Source: Flavobacteriales bacterium (GTDB lineage Bacteria > Bacteroidota > Bacteroidia > Flavobacteriales > Flavobacteriaceae). Taken from it: DNA of 21,718 nucleotides. The position numbers and the translations under genes were made by a program. The stretch lies in assembly GCA_027008965.1 (NCBI GenBank), contig JALVDN010000357.1:1-21718 (forward strand), in the 5' to 3' direction. The notes under the pieces were generated by a model, which was not told the DNA's origin, searched no databases, and saw nothing but the letters and a program-made list of their open reading frames with translations. Positions 7,802 to 15,662 of this stretch are shown one piece after another (the stretch's first letter is position 1; each line of letters starts with the position of its first letter).

Positions 7802-7826
7802 AAATAACTTTAATTGAAAGTTATTT
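7802..7826. promoter_or_regulatory. Perfect palindrome in the xre-lrp spacer
   Basis: AAATAACTTT (7802-7811), 5-nt spacer aattg, AAAGTTATTT (7817-7826): perfect 10-bp arms. There is no T run right after it and no gene ends nearby, so an operator is more likely than a terminator. The rest of the 372-nt gap (7697-8068) is very AT-rich, holds TGATAAA/TTTATCA arms at 7908-7914 and 7928-7934, and contains no gene that I can see. Confidence 0.45.
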
Positions 7827-8012
7827 ATTGCTGATTATCAATAAGATAATGTTTTATTATATGAAAATATTATGGGTTAATAATTAATCATTTTATGGGT
7901 AACATAGTGATAAAAAAGCTGAGTCACTTTATCATAATAAGTCTGAAAGATTGATTATTTGATAAAAAAAGGGCATATTTGGTGGTGATAAATATTCATT
8001 TTTTAATTTATT

Positions 8013-8042
8013 TTTGTTTTTGAAGAATAATTTCTATTTTTG
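8013..8042 (+). promoter_or_regulatory. Promoter of the Lrp/AsnC gene
   Basis: TTTG at 8013-8016 and TATTTTTG at 8035-8042, 18 nt apart, fit the Bacteroidota promoter consensus. The -7 element ends 26 nt before the ATG, giving a leader of about 20 nt. Confidence 0.75.
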
Positions 8043-8068
8043 CAATGAAATAATAAAAATAATATATC

Positions 8069-8557
8069 ATGAAAGTACATTTAGACAGCATTGATCAGCA
8101 AATTTTGGACATTCTCATTGAAAATGCAAGAACTCCTTTTACGGAAATAGCTAAGAAATTAAATGTTTCGGCCGGTACGGTTCACGTGCGTGTCAAAAAA
8201 ATGGAAGCTTCCGGAATCATTAAAGGAGCATCATTGTCTATTGATTACAATAAATTAGGCTATTCGTTCATAGCATATATAGGGGTTTATTTGGATAAAA
8301 CATCCAAAACAAGATTTGTATTGGAAAGATTAAAAAATATTCCGTTTGTAACGGTTGCACATATTACTACGGGTAAATACAATATTTTCTGTAAAATCAG
8401 GGCCAAAGACACCCAACATGCCAAAGATGTTATTTTCAAAATAGATGATATTGACGGTATTGTACGTACCGAAACCATGATTTCTCTTGAAGAGAGCATT
8501 AATGACAAGAAAAGATTGATGCACTATATTTTCTCGGAAAGTAGTTTTGATTTCTAA
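8069..8557 (+). CDS. Lrp/AsnC-family transcriptional regulator
   Basis: A 162-residue feast/famine regulator. The N terminus has the family winged helix-turn-helix: LDSIDQQILDILIENARTPF (5-24), EIAKKLNVSAGTVHVRVKKM (26-45), then EASGIIKG. Residues 65-140 form the RAM ligand-binding and oligomerisation domain, with the usual alternating strands (YSFIAYIGVYL, VTVAHITTGKYNIFCKI, and GIVRTETMISL). Family members bind amino acids or related small molecules and assemble into octamers that wrap DNA. The effector here cannot be read from the sequence. The C-terminal 20 residues (NDKKRLMHYIFSE...) extend past the RAM domain. It is monocistronic, with its own promoter and terminator. The adjacent genes aroB and proline dehydrogenase are possible targets only by analogy with Lrp control of amino acid genes. 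Confidence 0.94.
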   Translation: MKVHLDSIDQQILDILIENARTPFTEIAKKLNVSAGTVHVRVKKMEASGIIKGASLSIDYNKLGYSFIAYIGVYLDKTSKTRFVLERLKNIPFVTVAHITTGKYNIFCKIRAKDTQHAKDVIFKIDDIDGIVRTETMISLEESINDKKRLMHYIFSESSFDF

Positions 8558-8579
8558 ACTTATTCTTATTTATAACATT

Positions 8580-8610
8580 AAAACCGTTTCCGTTGGGAAG
8601 CGGTTTTTTT
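8580..8610 (+). terminator. Terminator of the Lrp/AsnC gene
   Basis: A 12-bp stem (8580-8591 with 8596-8607, one G-U pair), a GTTG loop and seven T residues ending at 8610. It sits between two convergent genes, with the aroB stop at 8612. On the minus strand the trailing T run is only four long, so it may end aroB transcripts less efficiently. Confidence 0.85.
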
Positions 8611-8611
8611 A

Positions 8612-9640
8612 TTAAACAAGGAATGTATTGATGACCCGTTTAATATCCTTTTTGTCAATTACATAATCATATGCTGCACTACCTATTTTATTTAAAAGAA
8701 CAAACCTAATTTCACCCGATTTGTTTTTTTTATCGTGATGCATCAAATGAATAAGAGAGTTATCTAAATTATCTGAATCAAATTCAGGTATCTCATAGTT
8801 TTGGAGAATGAAATCTTGAATTTTTTCAAACTCTTTTACGGATAGGCCGGCATATAAAGTCGACAAATAACTTTCAAGCAATATTCCGATGGCCACGGCA
8901 TGACCATGTGTAACCGGATTGCCCATTTCCCTTAGAAAGCTTTCTATGGCATGGCCGAAAGTGTGACCGAAATTCAAAATACGCCTTAAACCGTTTTCTT
9001 CCGGGTCTTTTTGAATGATTTCATTTTTTATTTGAGCCGATTCAATAATAAGACCGTCTTCAGGAATAGGGGATGTATTTAATAATTTTTGGAAATGATC
9101 ATATGAAGCAATCAATCCGTGTTTAAACATTTCCGCCCTTCCGGATTTTATTTCCTCTTCAGGTAAGGTGTTGAGAAATAAAGGGTTAATATAAATACCT
9201 TCAGGTTGTTGTATAGACCCTATTTGGTTTTTTATTCCCAAAAAATTAATACCGGTTTTTCCGCCGATGGAAGCATCAACCATGGCCAATAATGTAGTAG
9301 GGATATTGATATAAGAAATTCCGCGTTTATAAGTTGACGCGGCAAAACCTCCTGTATCGGATAAAACTCCACCACCCAAATTGATAACAAGTCCGTGACG
9401 GTCAATATGATTTTCAAGTAATAGTTTCCAAATGTAAACTATTGTTTTTATGTTTTTGGTTGATTCATCAACCGGTATTTCCAAATGTAGAAAATCCACA
9501 TTTTTTAAATATTTTTTCAAAACGGGTAAACAATATTTGGTTGTATTGGGATCGGTTAAAACAACAATTTTAGAGGATTTTCCGGTTACATTGTGTTTTA
9601 AAATATTAAAATTCAAATCCATATATATATTATCCATCAT
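8612..9640 (-). CDS. aroB: 3-dehydroquinate synthase
   Basis: Second enzyme of the shikimate pathway: it converts DAHP to 3-dehydroquinate using NAD and a divalent metal, in the cytosol. The 342-residue length suits the Bacteroidota form. Motifs in order: LGGGVLSDTGGFAASTYKRG (88-107, NAD binding), PTTLLAMVDASIGGKTGIN (114-132), SGRAEMFKHG (166-175, with metal ligand Glu170), RRILNFGHTFGHAIE (219-233, metal ligand His226 and catalytic His230), and THGHAVAIG (244-252, metal ligand His245). The start could be either of two adjacent ATG codons (9638-9640 or 9635-9637). It is divergent from proline dehydrogenase across 85 nt, with a candidate -7 element at 9660-9667. Nothing appears truncated. 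Confidence 0.97.
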   Translation of the reverse strand: MMDNIYMDLNFNILKHNVTGKSSKIVVLTDPNTTKYCLPVLKKYLKNVDFLHLEIPVDESTKNIKTIVYIWKLLLENHIDRHGLVINLGGGVLSDTGGFAASTYKRGISYINIPTTLLAMVDASIGGKTGINFLGIKNQIGSIQQPEGIYINPLFLNTLPEEEIKSGRAEMFKHGLIASYDHFQKLLNTSPIPEDGLIIESAQIKNEIIQKDPEENGLRRILNFGHTFGHAIESFLREMGNPVTHGHAVAIGILLESYLSTLYAGLSVKEFEKIQDFILQNYEIPEFDSDNLDNSLIHLMHHDKKNKSGEIRFVLLNKIGSAAYDYVIDKKDIKRVINTFLV

Positions 9641-9659
9641 GAAGCGGGTGGGTTTTTTT

Positions 9660-9667
9660 CAAAAATA
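9660..9667 (-). promoter_or_regulatory. Candidate -7 element of aroB
   Basis: TATTTTTG on the minus strand lies 19 nt upstream of the aroB start and matches TAnnTTTG. No TTTG box is seen at the usual distance. For the divergent proline dehydrogenase gene only a 7/8 match (TATCTTTA at 9702-9709) is visible. Confidence 0.4.
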
Positions 9668-9725
9668 TAAAATAAATCAGTTTTAGGATTTCATTTTTAA
9701 ATATCTTTATCAAAAAATAACGCCA

Positions 9726-10901
9726 ATGAAATTCACCCCTGAAATATTTGAGGATACCGAGACCGCTTTTTCACTCAAATCCGATGCGGAAATAGAAAAG
9801 GCATATTGGTTATTTAATATCATCAAGAATGAGCCTTTGGTCAAAATCGGGTCAGCGGTTACCAAATTTGCATTGAAACATCATATTCCCATTGAAGGTT
9901 TGATTCGCACAACGGTATTTGAACATTTTTGCGGAGGTGTTACGGAAAAAGATACCCTTCCTTTGGTTAAAAAACTTTATAGCAAAGGCGTATATTCCAT
10001 TTTGGATTTTTCAGTAGAGGGAGCCGAATCCGAAGAAGTCTTTCACAAAGCATTTTTAAAAACCAAAAACTTGATTGAATTTGCCTCACTGCGAAAAGAA
10101 ATTCCATTTGCCGTGTTTAAGCCTACAGGAATAGGGGCTTTTAAAATTTATGAAAAAGTATCGTCGGGTGAACCTTTGTCGGAGGATGAACAAAAACAAT
10201 GGGAATCCATCCGGGAACGCTACTATAAATTGGCTCAAACCGGTTTTGAGAATAAGGTTCCGATTATGGTGGATGCGGAAGAAAGTTGGATGCAAAAAGC
10301 AGTGGATGATTTGTTGGAGGAATTGATGCTGGAATTTAATAAAGAATTTCCTTATGTTATTACAACCATGCAATTTTACAGAAAGGACAGGCTTGATTAT
10401 CTGAAAGCCCTTCATGAAAAAGCAAGGTCCAGGAATTTTAAAATCGGTGTTAAACTGGTGAGAGGGGCGTATTTGGAAAAAGAACGGGAGCGAGCCAAAG
10501 AAATGGGTTATGAATCTCCGGTATGGGACACCAAAGAGCAAACGGATCAAGCTTTTAATAATGCACTCGGATATATGGTAAAACATTTGGATGACATGCT
10601 CATATATGCCGGAACACATAATGAAGAAAGTTCCCTATTATTGGCCAATTTAATAGAGGAAAAAGGTTTGGAAAGAAATGATCCGAGGGTTTGGTTCGGC
10701 CAACTTTTGGGAATGAGTGATCATATTACGTTTAATTTGGCCAAATTCGGATTCAATACAAGTAAATATATTCCGTTTGGTCCGGTGAAACACGTGATGC
10801 CTTATTTGATTAGACGTGCTGAAGAAAACACATCCGTAACAGGTCAGACAACACGGGAACTGGAGTTGTTAATCAAAGAGAAGAAACGGAGAAATTTATA
10901 A
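9726..10901 (+). CDS. Proline dehydrogenase (monofunctional PRODH)
   Basis: An FAD enzyme that oxidises proline to pyrroline-5-carboxylate and passes the electrons to the quinone pool, the first step in using proline as carbon, nitrogen and energy source. The 391-residue protein is a single beta-alpha barrel PRODH domain without the P5C dehydrogenase half found in PutA. Diagnostic motifs are FKPTGIGAF (131-139), IMVDAEESW (180-188), TTMQFYRKDRLDYL (213-226), GVKLVRGAYLEKER (241-254), YAGTHNEES (294-302), and YLIRRAEENTS (360-370), where the paired arginines bind the proline carboxylate. It stands alone; the partner P5C dehydrogenase is not in the window. It converges on the unknown gene ending at 10907, with only 5 nt between stops and no hairpin, so transcripts probably overlap. 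Confidence 0.95.
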   Translation: MKFTPEIFEDTETAFSLKSDAEIEKAYWLFNIIKNEPLVKIGSAVTKFALKHHIPIEGLIRTTVFEHFCGGVTEKDTLPLVKKLYSKGVYSILDFSVEGAESEEVFHKAFLKTKNLIEFASLRKEIPFAVFKPTGIGAFKIYEKVSSGEPLSEDEQKQWESIRERYYKLAQTGFENKVPIMVDAEESWMQKAVDDLLEELMLEFNKEFPYVITTMQFYRKDRLDYLKALHEKARSRNFKIGVKLVRGAYLEKERERAKEMGYESPVWDTKEQTDQAFNNALGYMVKHLDDMLIYAGTHNEESSLLLANLIEEKGLERNDPRVWFGQLLGMSDHITFNLAKFGFNTSKYIPFGPVKHVMPYLIRRAEENTSVTGQTTRELELLIKEKKRRNL

Positions 10902-10906
10902 TATTT

Positions 10907-11623
10907 TTACATCTGTAAACTACGGACAAAATCAGCATATTTTTCTTTAATTTTCAGAAGATAATCAATATCCACCCCGGGTTTAAAAATCCTTATGTAA
11001 TCTACCACGTTTTCATTTTGAAATAGAGTTACCAGGGCGGCATCAAAATTCCGGTTATTGATATTGTCTTTCACTGCAAAAGTTGTTTTTTTGAATAAAT
11101 TCCAATTATATTCATCATCCAGCCGGACGTAAAACATATGATTTCGTTTCATATCTTTGAATATCGCGTCATGAATTTGTTCCACTTCAAAAAACTTGGT
11201 CAATTTGATACTCATATCCAGAATACCGCTTTTTTTATAGGGTTTCAGGAATCCAAATCCTTGTTCGGCATAATTTTCCATTACCACAGGAATATCATTA
11301 TAAGTGGGGATATTGTGCACGCGAATACTGAAAAATTTATTTTTACCGGTCATCAATGTCGCAAAAGAAGCATCCAGGTTTTTATATGGCGAGTTGGCTT
11401 TGATTTTGTTGGTAGCCCTGATTATTTTTTCCCAAGAATATGACTTGTCCGTGATGAAAAAGATATTGTCCGGTTTGGTGGCGGACTCGGGAAGTGTGTC
11501 TCCATGAAAGCCCGGAAACGGATTGATAATATGCAAGACAAACGTTTTGGGCAAAGCGAAATCGGACAGTATTTCCATTTGTTCTTCCTTGGTCACCGAG
11601 CCGACATATTCTAAATTTTTCAT
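10907..11623 (-). CDS. Conserved-looking protein of unknown function
   Basis: A 238-residue protein that I cannot assign to a named family. It has no signal peptide and no membrane segment, so it should be soluble. It is rich in Phe, Asn and Lys, with mixed alpha/beta character. Recognisable islands are FVLHIINPFPGFHGDTLPE (28-46), IIRATNKIK (67-75), FFSIRVHNIPTYNDIPVV (97-114), AEQGFGFLKPY (119-129) and NWNLFKKTTFAVKDNI (173-188). I have a loose memory of similar hypothetical proteins in flavobacteria, opening with a LEYVG-like segment, which I cannot verify. Codon use resembles that of the neighbours. It converges with proline dehydrogenase and diverges from pyrG across 74 nt. The continuous reading frame, in-frame ATG and lack of a competing frame make it a real gene; the function is open. 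Confidence 0.85.
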   Translation of the reverse strand: MKNLEYVGSVTKEEQMEILSDFALPKTFVLHIINPFPGFHGDTLPESATKPDNIFFITDKSYSWEKIIRATNKIKANSPYKNLDASFATLMTGKNKFFSIRVHNIPTYNDIPVVMENYAEQGFGFLKPYKKSGILDMSIKLTKFFEVEQIHDAIFKDMKRNHMFYVRLDDEYNWNLFKKTTFAVKDNINNRNFDAALVTLFQNENVVDYIRIFKPGVDIDYLLKIKEKYADFVRSLQM

Positions 11624-11681
11624 AGCATAAAAATTTGAGGTATTAAATTTAATAAATTTTTTCGGATGAACAAATTATTCG

Positions 11682-11689
11682 TATTTTTG
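11682..11689 (+). promoter_or_regulatory. Candidate -7 element of pyrG
   Basis: TATTTTTG is an exact TAnnTTTG match that ends only 8 nt before the pyrG ATG. It would place the transcription start within a few bases of the start codon. No clear TTTG box lies 17-23 nt upstream. Confidence 0.45.
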
Positions 11690-11697
11690 AAGGCATA

Positions 11698-13353
11698 ATG
11701 AAAGCCAAGAATAAACAACCCAAATATGTCATTATCAGTGGAGGAGTTACTTCCTCTTTGGGAAAAGGGATTGTATCCGCTTCGCTTGCCAAGCTCTTGC
11801 AGGCCAGAGGATTGAAAGTTACCATTATCAAATTAGACCCGTATATCAATGTGGATCCGGGCACATTGAACCCTTATGAACATGGAGAAGTTTATGTGAC
11901 ACATGATGGTGCGGAAACCGATTTGGATTTGGGGCATTATGAAAGATTCCTGAACATACGCACTACAAAAAATAATAATTTCACTACGGGGCGTGTTTAT
12001 CAAACCGTGATAGAAAAAGAAAGGAAAGGCGAATATCTTGGCAAAACAGTGCAAGTGATACCGCACATTACAGATGAGATAAAAAGAAGAATTCGCATTT
12101 TTGAAAAAGATGATTTTGACATTATTCTGGTTGAAATAGGGGGAACGGTTGGAGATATTGAAAGTTTACCCTATATAGAAGCCATTCGCCAATTACAATG
12201 GGAACTCGGTAAAGAAAATGTAAGTATTATTTTGCTGACACTCATTCCTTATTTAAAGGCTGCAGGCGAGCTTAAAACCAAACCTACACAACACTCGGTT
12301 AAATTTTTAATGCAAAGCGGCATACAACCAGATGTTTTGGTTTGCCGTACGGAAAAACCCTTATCCGAACCATTAAAAGAAAAAATAGCATTGTTTACAA
12401 ATGTAAAAAAAGAAGCGGTCATAGAGTCCAGGGATGTAGATAGTATTTATGAAGTGCCTCTTTTAATGAAACAAGAAGGTTTGGATAAGGTTGTTTTGGA
12501 AAACCTGGGCCTGAAAAAATGGGCTCATAAAAAACCCAATCTAAAACAATGGATAAAATTTTTGGATGACCTGAAAAACCCAAAGGATTCGGTGCATATA
12601 GCCCTTGTTGGTAAATATATTCAATTGCGGGATGCTTACAAGTCCATTCATGAATCGCTCATACACGGAGCCGCTTACAATCATTTGGAACTTCATTTGC
12701 ACTGGATAGACTCTGAAAAGATAACAGAAGAAAATATCCGTCAATTACTTTCACAAGTTCAAGGGATATTGATTGCCCCCGGATTCGGGTCACGGGGAAT
12801 AGAAGGGAAAATTAAAGCCATTCAATATGCCCGGGAAAATCAAATTCCCATGTTGGGCATTTGTTTCGGGATGCAAATGACGGCCGTAGAATTTGCACGA
12901 AATGTTTTAGGGTTTACAAATGCAAACTCAACGGAAATAGACCCTTCCACGCCTTATCCCGTTATAGATCTATTACCCGAACAATTAGAAAAAAAATATT
13001 TGGGAGGAACACTACGTTTAGGAGCCAAAACCATATTGTTAAAGGAAAATTCATTGATACATTCCATATATCAAACAAATTCAATTGAAGAGCGTCACAG
13101 ACATCGATATTTTTTTAATGAGAAATATAAAGAACTATATGAAAAAAACGGGATGATTGTTTCCGGTGTGGATAAAGAAACCGGACTCACCGAAGTGATG
13201 GAATATATTCATCATCCATGGTTTGTCACCGTACAATTCCATCCGGAATATCAAAGTACGGTGAATAAACCGCATCCATTGTTTATTTCTTTCATCCATG
13301 CATCCTATAAACATGCACATAACAACAAAAAATTAATTCCAGAAAATGAGTAA
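11698..13353 (+). CDS. pyrG: CTP synthase
   Basis: Makes CTP from UTP, ATP and glutamine, the last step of pyrimidine nucleotide synthesis. Both halves are present in 551 residues. The N-terminal synthase has the P-loop SGGVTSSLGKG (14-24), LDPYINVDPGTLNPYEHGEV (46-65) with the Mg and UTP site, and VEIGGTVGDIES (145-156). The C-terminal class I glutamine amidotransferase (about 300-535) has the oxyanion block IAPGFGSRG (359-367), nucleophile Cys389 in GICFGMQM, and the catalytic pair His515 and Glu517 in FHPE. The ATG at 11698 is the only start close to the P-loop. The last 8 nt overlap yidC, so the two are probably translated from one mRNA; I recall this order as common in Bacteroidota. Length and motifs are normal. 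Confidence 0.98.
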   Translation: MKAKNKQPKYVIISGGVTSSLGKGIVSASLAKLLQARGLKVTIIKLDPYINVDPGTLNPYEHGEVYVTHDGAETDLDLGHYERFLNIRTTKNNNFTTGRVYQTVIEKERKGEYLGKTVQVIPHITDEIKRRIRIFEKDDFDIILVEIGGTVGDIESLPYIEAIRQLQWELGKENVSIILLTLIPYLKAAGELKTKPTQHSVKFLMQSGIQPDVLVCRTEKPLSEPLKEKIALFTNVKKEAVIESRDVDSIYEVPLLMKQEGLDKVVLENLGLKKWAHKKPNLKQWIKFLDDLKNPKDSVHIALVGKYIQLRDAYKSIHESLIHGAAYNHLELHLHWIDSEKITEENIRQLLSQVQGILIAPGFGSRGIEGKIKAIQYARENQIPMLGICFGMQMTAVEFARNVLGFTNANSTEIDPSTPYPVIDLLPEQLEKKYLGGTLRLGAKTILLKENSLIHSIYQTNSIEERHRHRYFFNEKYKELYEKNGMIVSGVDKETGLTEVMEYIHHPWFVTVQFHPEYQSTVNKPHPLFISFIHASYKHAHNNKKLIPENE

Positions 13354-15235
13354 GAAAAAAAATAGAACGAAGAAGAAAGTTCAAAACCCAAATGAAAATA
13401 CCCGTAAAAAGCCAAGTTTCATCAGTTTATTAATCAACTATATTCTACTCACCGTTGCCTTTTATTTCATTTTAAAAAGCTGTGAAGAGCCGAAGAAAAA
13501 TCAAGATAAAAGTCAATCCCGAACCGAACAAGTATCCGATACGCTTGTCCAAAATCCTAATGCAGTTGTTTCTTCACCGGGTGGAATTTTTATTCCCTCT
13601 ACAAACAAAGAAAGCATTGAAATTGAAAACGAGGTATATAAAATTGTTTTCAATTCAACGGGTGCCGTACCCCAATACCTCGAACTTAAAAAATTTAAGG
13701 ATGCACACGGTCAACCCCTACGGATAATTGATCACAATCAAAAGTTTGATATAAAATTACGTCTGAAAGACGGGCAAACGGTTTCCACCTCCACCCTCCA
13801 TTTTGATGTTGTAAAGCAAAGTTCGGATACATCCCAAACCGTAGTTTTTAAAGCCTATGCCGATTCGGCCAAAACCCGTTACTTGGAATTTAAATACACC
13901 CTTCCCAAAGATGACTATTTATATAGTTTGGACATCAGGACCCAAGGATTAGATAATGTCTTACTCGATGGTTATCATTCGCTCCATTGGGATATGAAAG
14001 CCTTTTCGCATGAAAAAGATGTGAATTACGAGGACAAATTCACCACTTTGAAATTTGAATATGAAGACGGCAAAGTCGGAGAATTGAGCGCTTTGAAAAA
14101 AGCATCCGAAAAACAAAAACCGGATGTCAATTGGGTGGATTTCAAACAATATTTCTTTTCCAGTTTTTTGCTGTCGCCCGAAAAGCCCTTTGATACGGCC
14201 CTATTGAAACAAGTCAAATTATTTGATAAAGAAAAAGATACCATTCACACCAAACATTTCTTTTTGGATACCAAGCTAAAATCCGAAGGAGGTCAAATGA
14301 ATTATTCATTCAAGTGGTATCACGGACCCAATAAATATCACAAGCTTGCATCCTATGGCTACGGCATGGAAGAAGTCATTTCACTGGGATGGGGCATCTT
14401 CGGTTGGATTAATAAATATGCATTTCTTCCCTTGTTTAATTTTCTGAAAAAATTCATATCCAACTACGGCCTGATTATCATCATCATGACCTTGATAGTA
14501 CGGCTCATAACATCGCCATTGTATTATAAAACCTACATCTCCCAAGCCAAACAAAAAATTATTCGTCCCGAAATTGAAGAAATAAATAAAAAATACAAAG
14601 ACAATCCACTCAAAAGGCAGAAAGAAATCATGGCACTCCAGTCCAAAGCTGGTGTTAATCCCATGGCCGGTTGTGTTCCTTCTTTACTATTCATCCCCAT
14701 TTTCTATGCGCTTTTCAGATTTTTCCCTGCCGAAGTGGATTTACGTCACAAAAGTTTTTTATGGATAAAAGACCTGTCCTCTTATGAAGACTTTGTTCAA
14801 CTTCCGTTTCATATTCCGCTCTTGGGCAATCATTTGAGTATTTTTGCCGTATTAGCCGCCATTGTGATGTTTTTCTACATGAAAATGAACCAATCACAAA
14901 CCCCCAGCATGCCCACACAAGAAGGCATGCCCGACCTGTCCAAAATGATGAAATGGATGATCTATTTATCACCCGTGATGATGTTGTTCTTCTTCAATAA
15001 CTATGCAAGCGGATTGAGTTTATATTATTTTGTTTCCACCTTGTTGAGTTTGATCATTGTATATATCATCAAAGAATATGTCATTGATGAAGCCAAAGTG
15101 AAAGCTCAAATAGAAGAAAACAAGCAAAAACCCAAGAAACAAAGTAAGTTTTCAAGAAAACTCCAAGCGTTGATGGAACAAGCCGAGCAACAAAAACGCA
15201 TGCAAGAACAAATGAAAAAACGTAAGAAAAAATGA
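13346..15235 (+). CDS. yidC: Membrane protein insertase YidC
   Basis: Inserts and folds inner-membrane proteins, alone or with SecYEG. At 629 residues it has the Gram-negative layout: TM1 at about 24-43, a large periplasmic P1 domain (about 45-345) opening with NEVYKIVFNSTGAVPQYLEL, then the conserved 60KD_IMP core with TM2 about 372-393 (ISNYGLIIIIMTLIVRLITS, whose Arg386 would be the groove arginine), TM3 about 441-460 (GCVPSLLFIPIFYALFRFF), TM4 about 496-512 and a final hydrophobic pair at about 535-577. KYKDNP (416-421) is in the conserved cytoplasmic C1 hairpin. The tail (581-629) is very rich in Lys and Gln, which suits ribosome contact. Odd points: a 22-residue Lys/Arg/Asn-rich extension precedes TM1, and Cys46 lies just after it. 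It overlaps pyrG by 8 nt and the next gene by 4 nt. Confidence 0.97.
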   Translation: MSKKKNRTKKKVQNPNENTRKKPSFISLLINYILLTVAFYFILKSCEEPKKNQDKSQSRTEQVSDTLVQNPNAVVSSPGGIFIPSTNKESIEIENEVYKIVFNSTGAVPQYLELKKFKDAHGQPLRIIDHNQKFDIKLRLKDGQTVSTSTLHFDVVKQSSDTSQTVVFKAYADSAKTRYLEFKYTLPKDDYLYSLDIRTQGLDNVLLDGYHSLHWDMKAFSHEKDVNYEDKFTTLKFEYEDGKVGELSALKKASEKQKPDVNWVDFKQYFFSSFLLSPEKPFDTALLKQVKLFDKEKDTIHTKHFFLDTKLKSEGGQMNYSFKWYHGPNKYHKLASYGYGMEEVISLGWGIFGWINKYAFLPLFNFLKKFISNYGLIIIIMTLIVRLITSPLYYKTYISQAKQKIIRPEIEEINKKYKDNPLKRQKEIMALQSKAGVNPMAGCVPSLLFIPIFYALFRFFPAEVDLRHKSFLWIKDLSSYEDFVQLPFHIPLLGNHLSIFAVLAAIVMFFYMKMNQSQTPSMPTQEGMPDLSKMMKWMIYLSPVMMLFFFNNYASGLSLYYFVSTLLSLIIVYIIKEYVIDEAKVKAQIEENKQKPKKQSKFSRKLQALMEQAEQQKRMQEQMKKRKKK

Positions 15236-15504
15236 AATATTTCTGGCATGTATTGATTATCAGCACTATCATTTTGTTGATCGGCGTGGCAGGTATAGCC
15301 GTGAAACTTTTGTTAAAAAAAGATGGGAAATTTGAGGGCACCTGTGCCAGTATGAACCCCGAAACCAATCCCAACGGTGATCCCTGTCAATTTTGCGGCC
15401 GCAAGCCCGAAGAATATGAAGGCAATTGCTCGCGTGAAATATTTGAGAAAATCAAAAAAGAAATAGAAGCCAATCAAAAATTCATTCCCGATAAATATTT
15501 ATAA
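15232..15504 (+). CDS. Small one-helix membrane protein with four cysteines
   Basis: A 90-residue protein whose ATG overlaps the yidC stop codon (ATGA), so it is very likely translationally coupled to it. Residues 4-28 form a single transmembrane helix (FWHVLIISTIILLIGVAGIAVKLLL). After a KKDGKFEG junction comes a cysteine cluster: Cys38 (GTCAS), Cys52 and Cys55 (CQFCG) and Cys66 (GNCS), then an amphipathic Lys/Glu tail. The CxxCG knuckle with two more cysteines could bind iron, zinc or an Fe-S cluster. The layout, one N-terminal helix then GxC and CxxCG, resembles NqrM/DUF539, the Na+-NQR maturation factor. I also loosely recall flavobacterial proteins of this shape annotated as membrane or secreted protein. 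Function is unassigned; by position it may be a YidC or respiratory-complex accessory factor, which is inference only. Confidence 0.85.
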   Translation: MKYFWHVLIISTIILLIGVAGIAVKLLLKKDGKFEGTCASMNPETNPNGDPCQFCGRKPEEYEGNCSREIFEKIKKEIEANQKFIPDKYL

Positions 15505-15529
15505 TTTTAATTAGGAAGGCGTCAAGCCG

Positions 15530-15562
15530 CCAACGGCTCGCAACCCGCCGGCTCGCCGTTGG
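15530..15562. repeat. GC-rich hairpin 1 in the yidC-ppk1 spacer
   Basis: CCAACGGC (15530-15537) and GCCGTTGG (15555-15562) are perfect inverted 8-mers around a 17-nt GC-rich loop. The segment is far richer in G and C than the flanking genes. There is no T run after it, so it is a poor terminator. Confidence 0.6.
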
Positions 15563-15574
15563 GTCTTTCCGCCG

Positions 15575-15631
15575 GCCTCGGAACCCTGCCGGGTTTCGTT
15601 CACCCGGTCTCACCCGGCAGGTTTCCTCGGC
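15575..15631. repeat. GC-rich hairpin 2 in the yidC-ppk1 spacer
   Basis: Two 20-nt arms (15575-15594 and 15612-15631) are inverted copies with 17 of 20 positions pairing, around a 17-nt loop. The inner ten bases (CCTGCCGGGT / ACCCGGCAGG) pair perfectly. It is followed by TATAGTTTATTTTATGG, not a clean T run. Its base composition suggests inserted repeat DNA. Confidence 0.6.
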
Positions 15632-15662
15632 ATTTTATAGTTTATTTTATGGTTTTGTGTAG

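Noticed and set aside
13466..13486. Lipoprotein signal in YidC (LKSC at Cys46)
   Set aside because: The lysine before Ser-Cys does not fit a lipobox, TM1 of YidC is not cleaved, and the downstream P1 domain and core are ordinary YidC.
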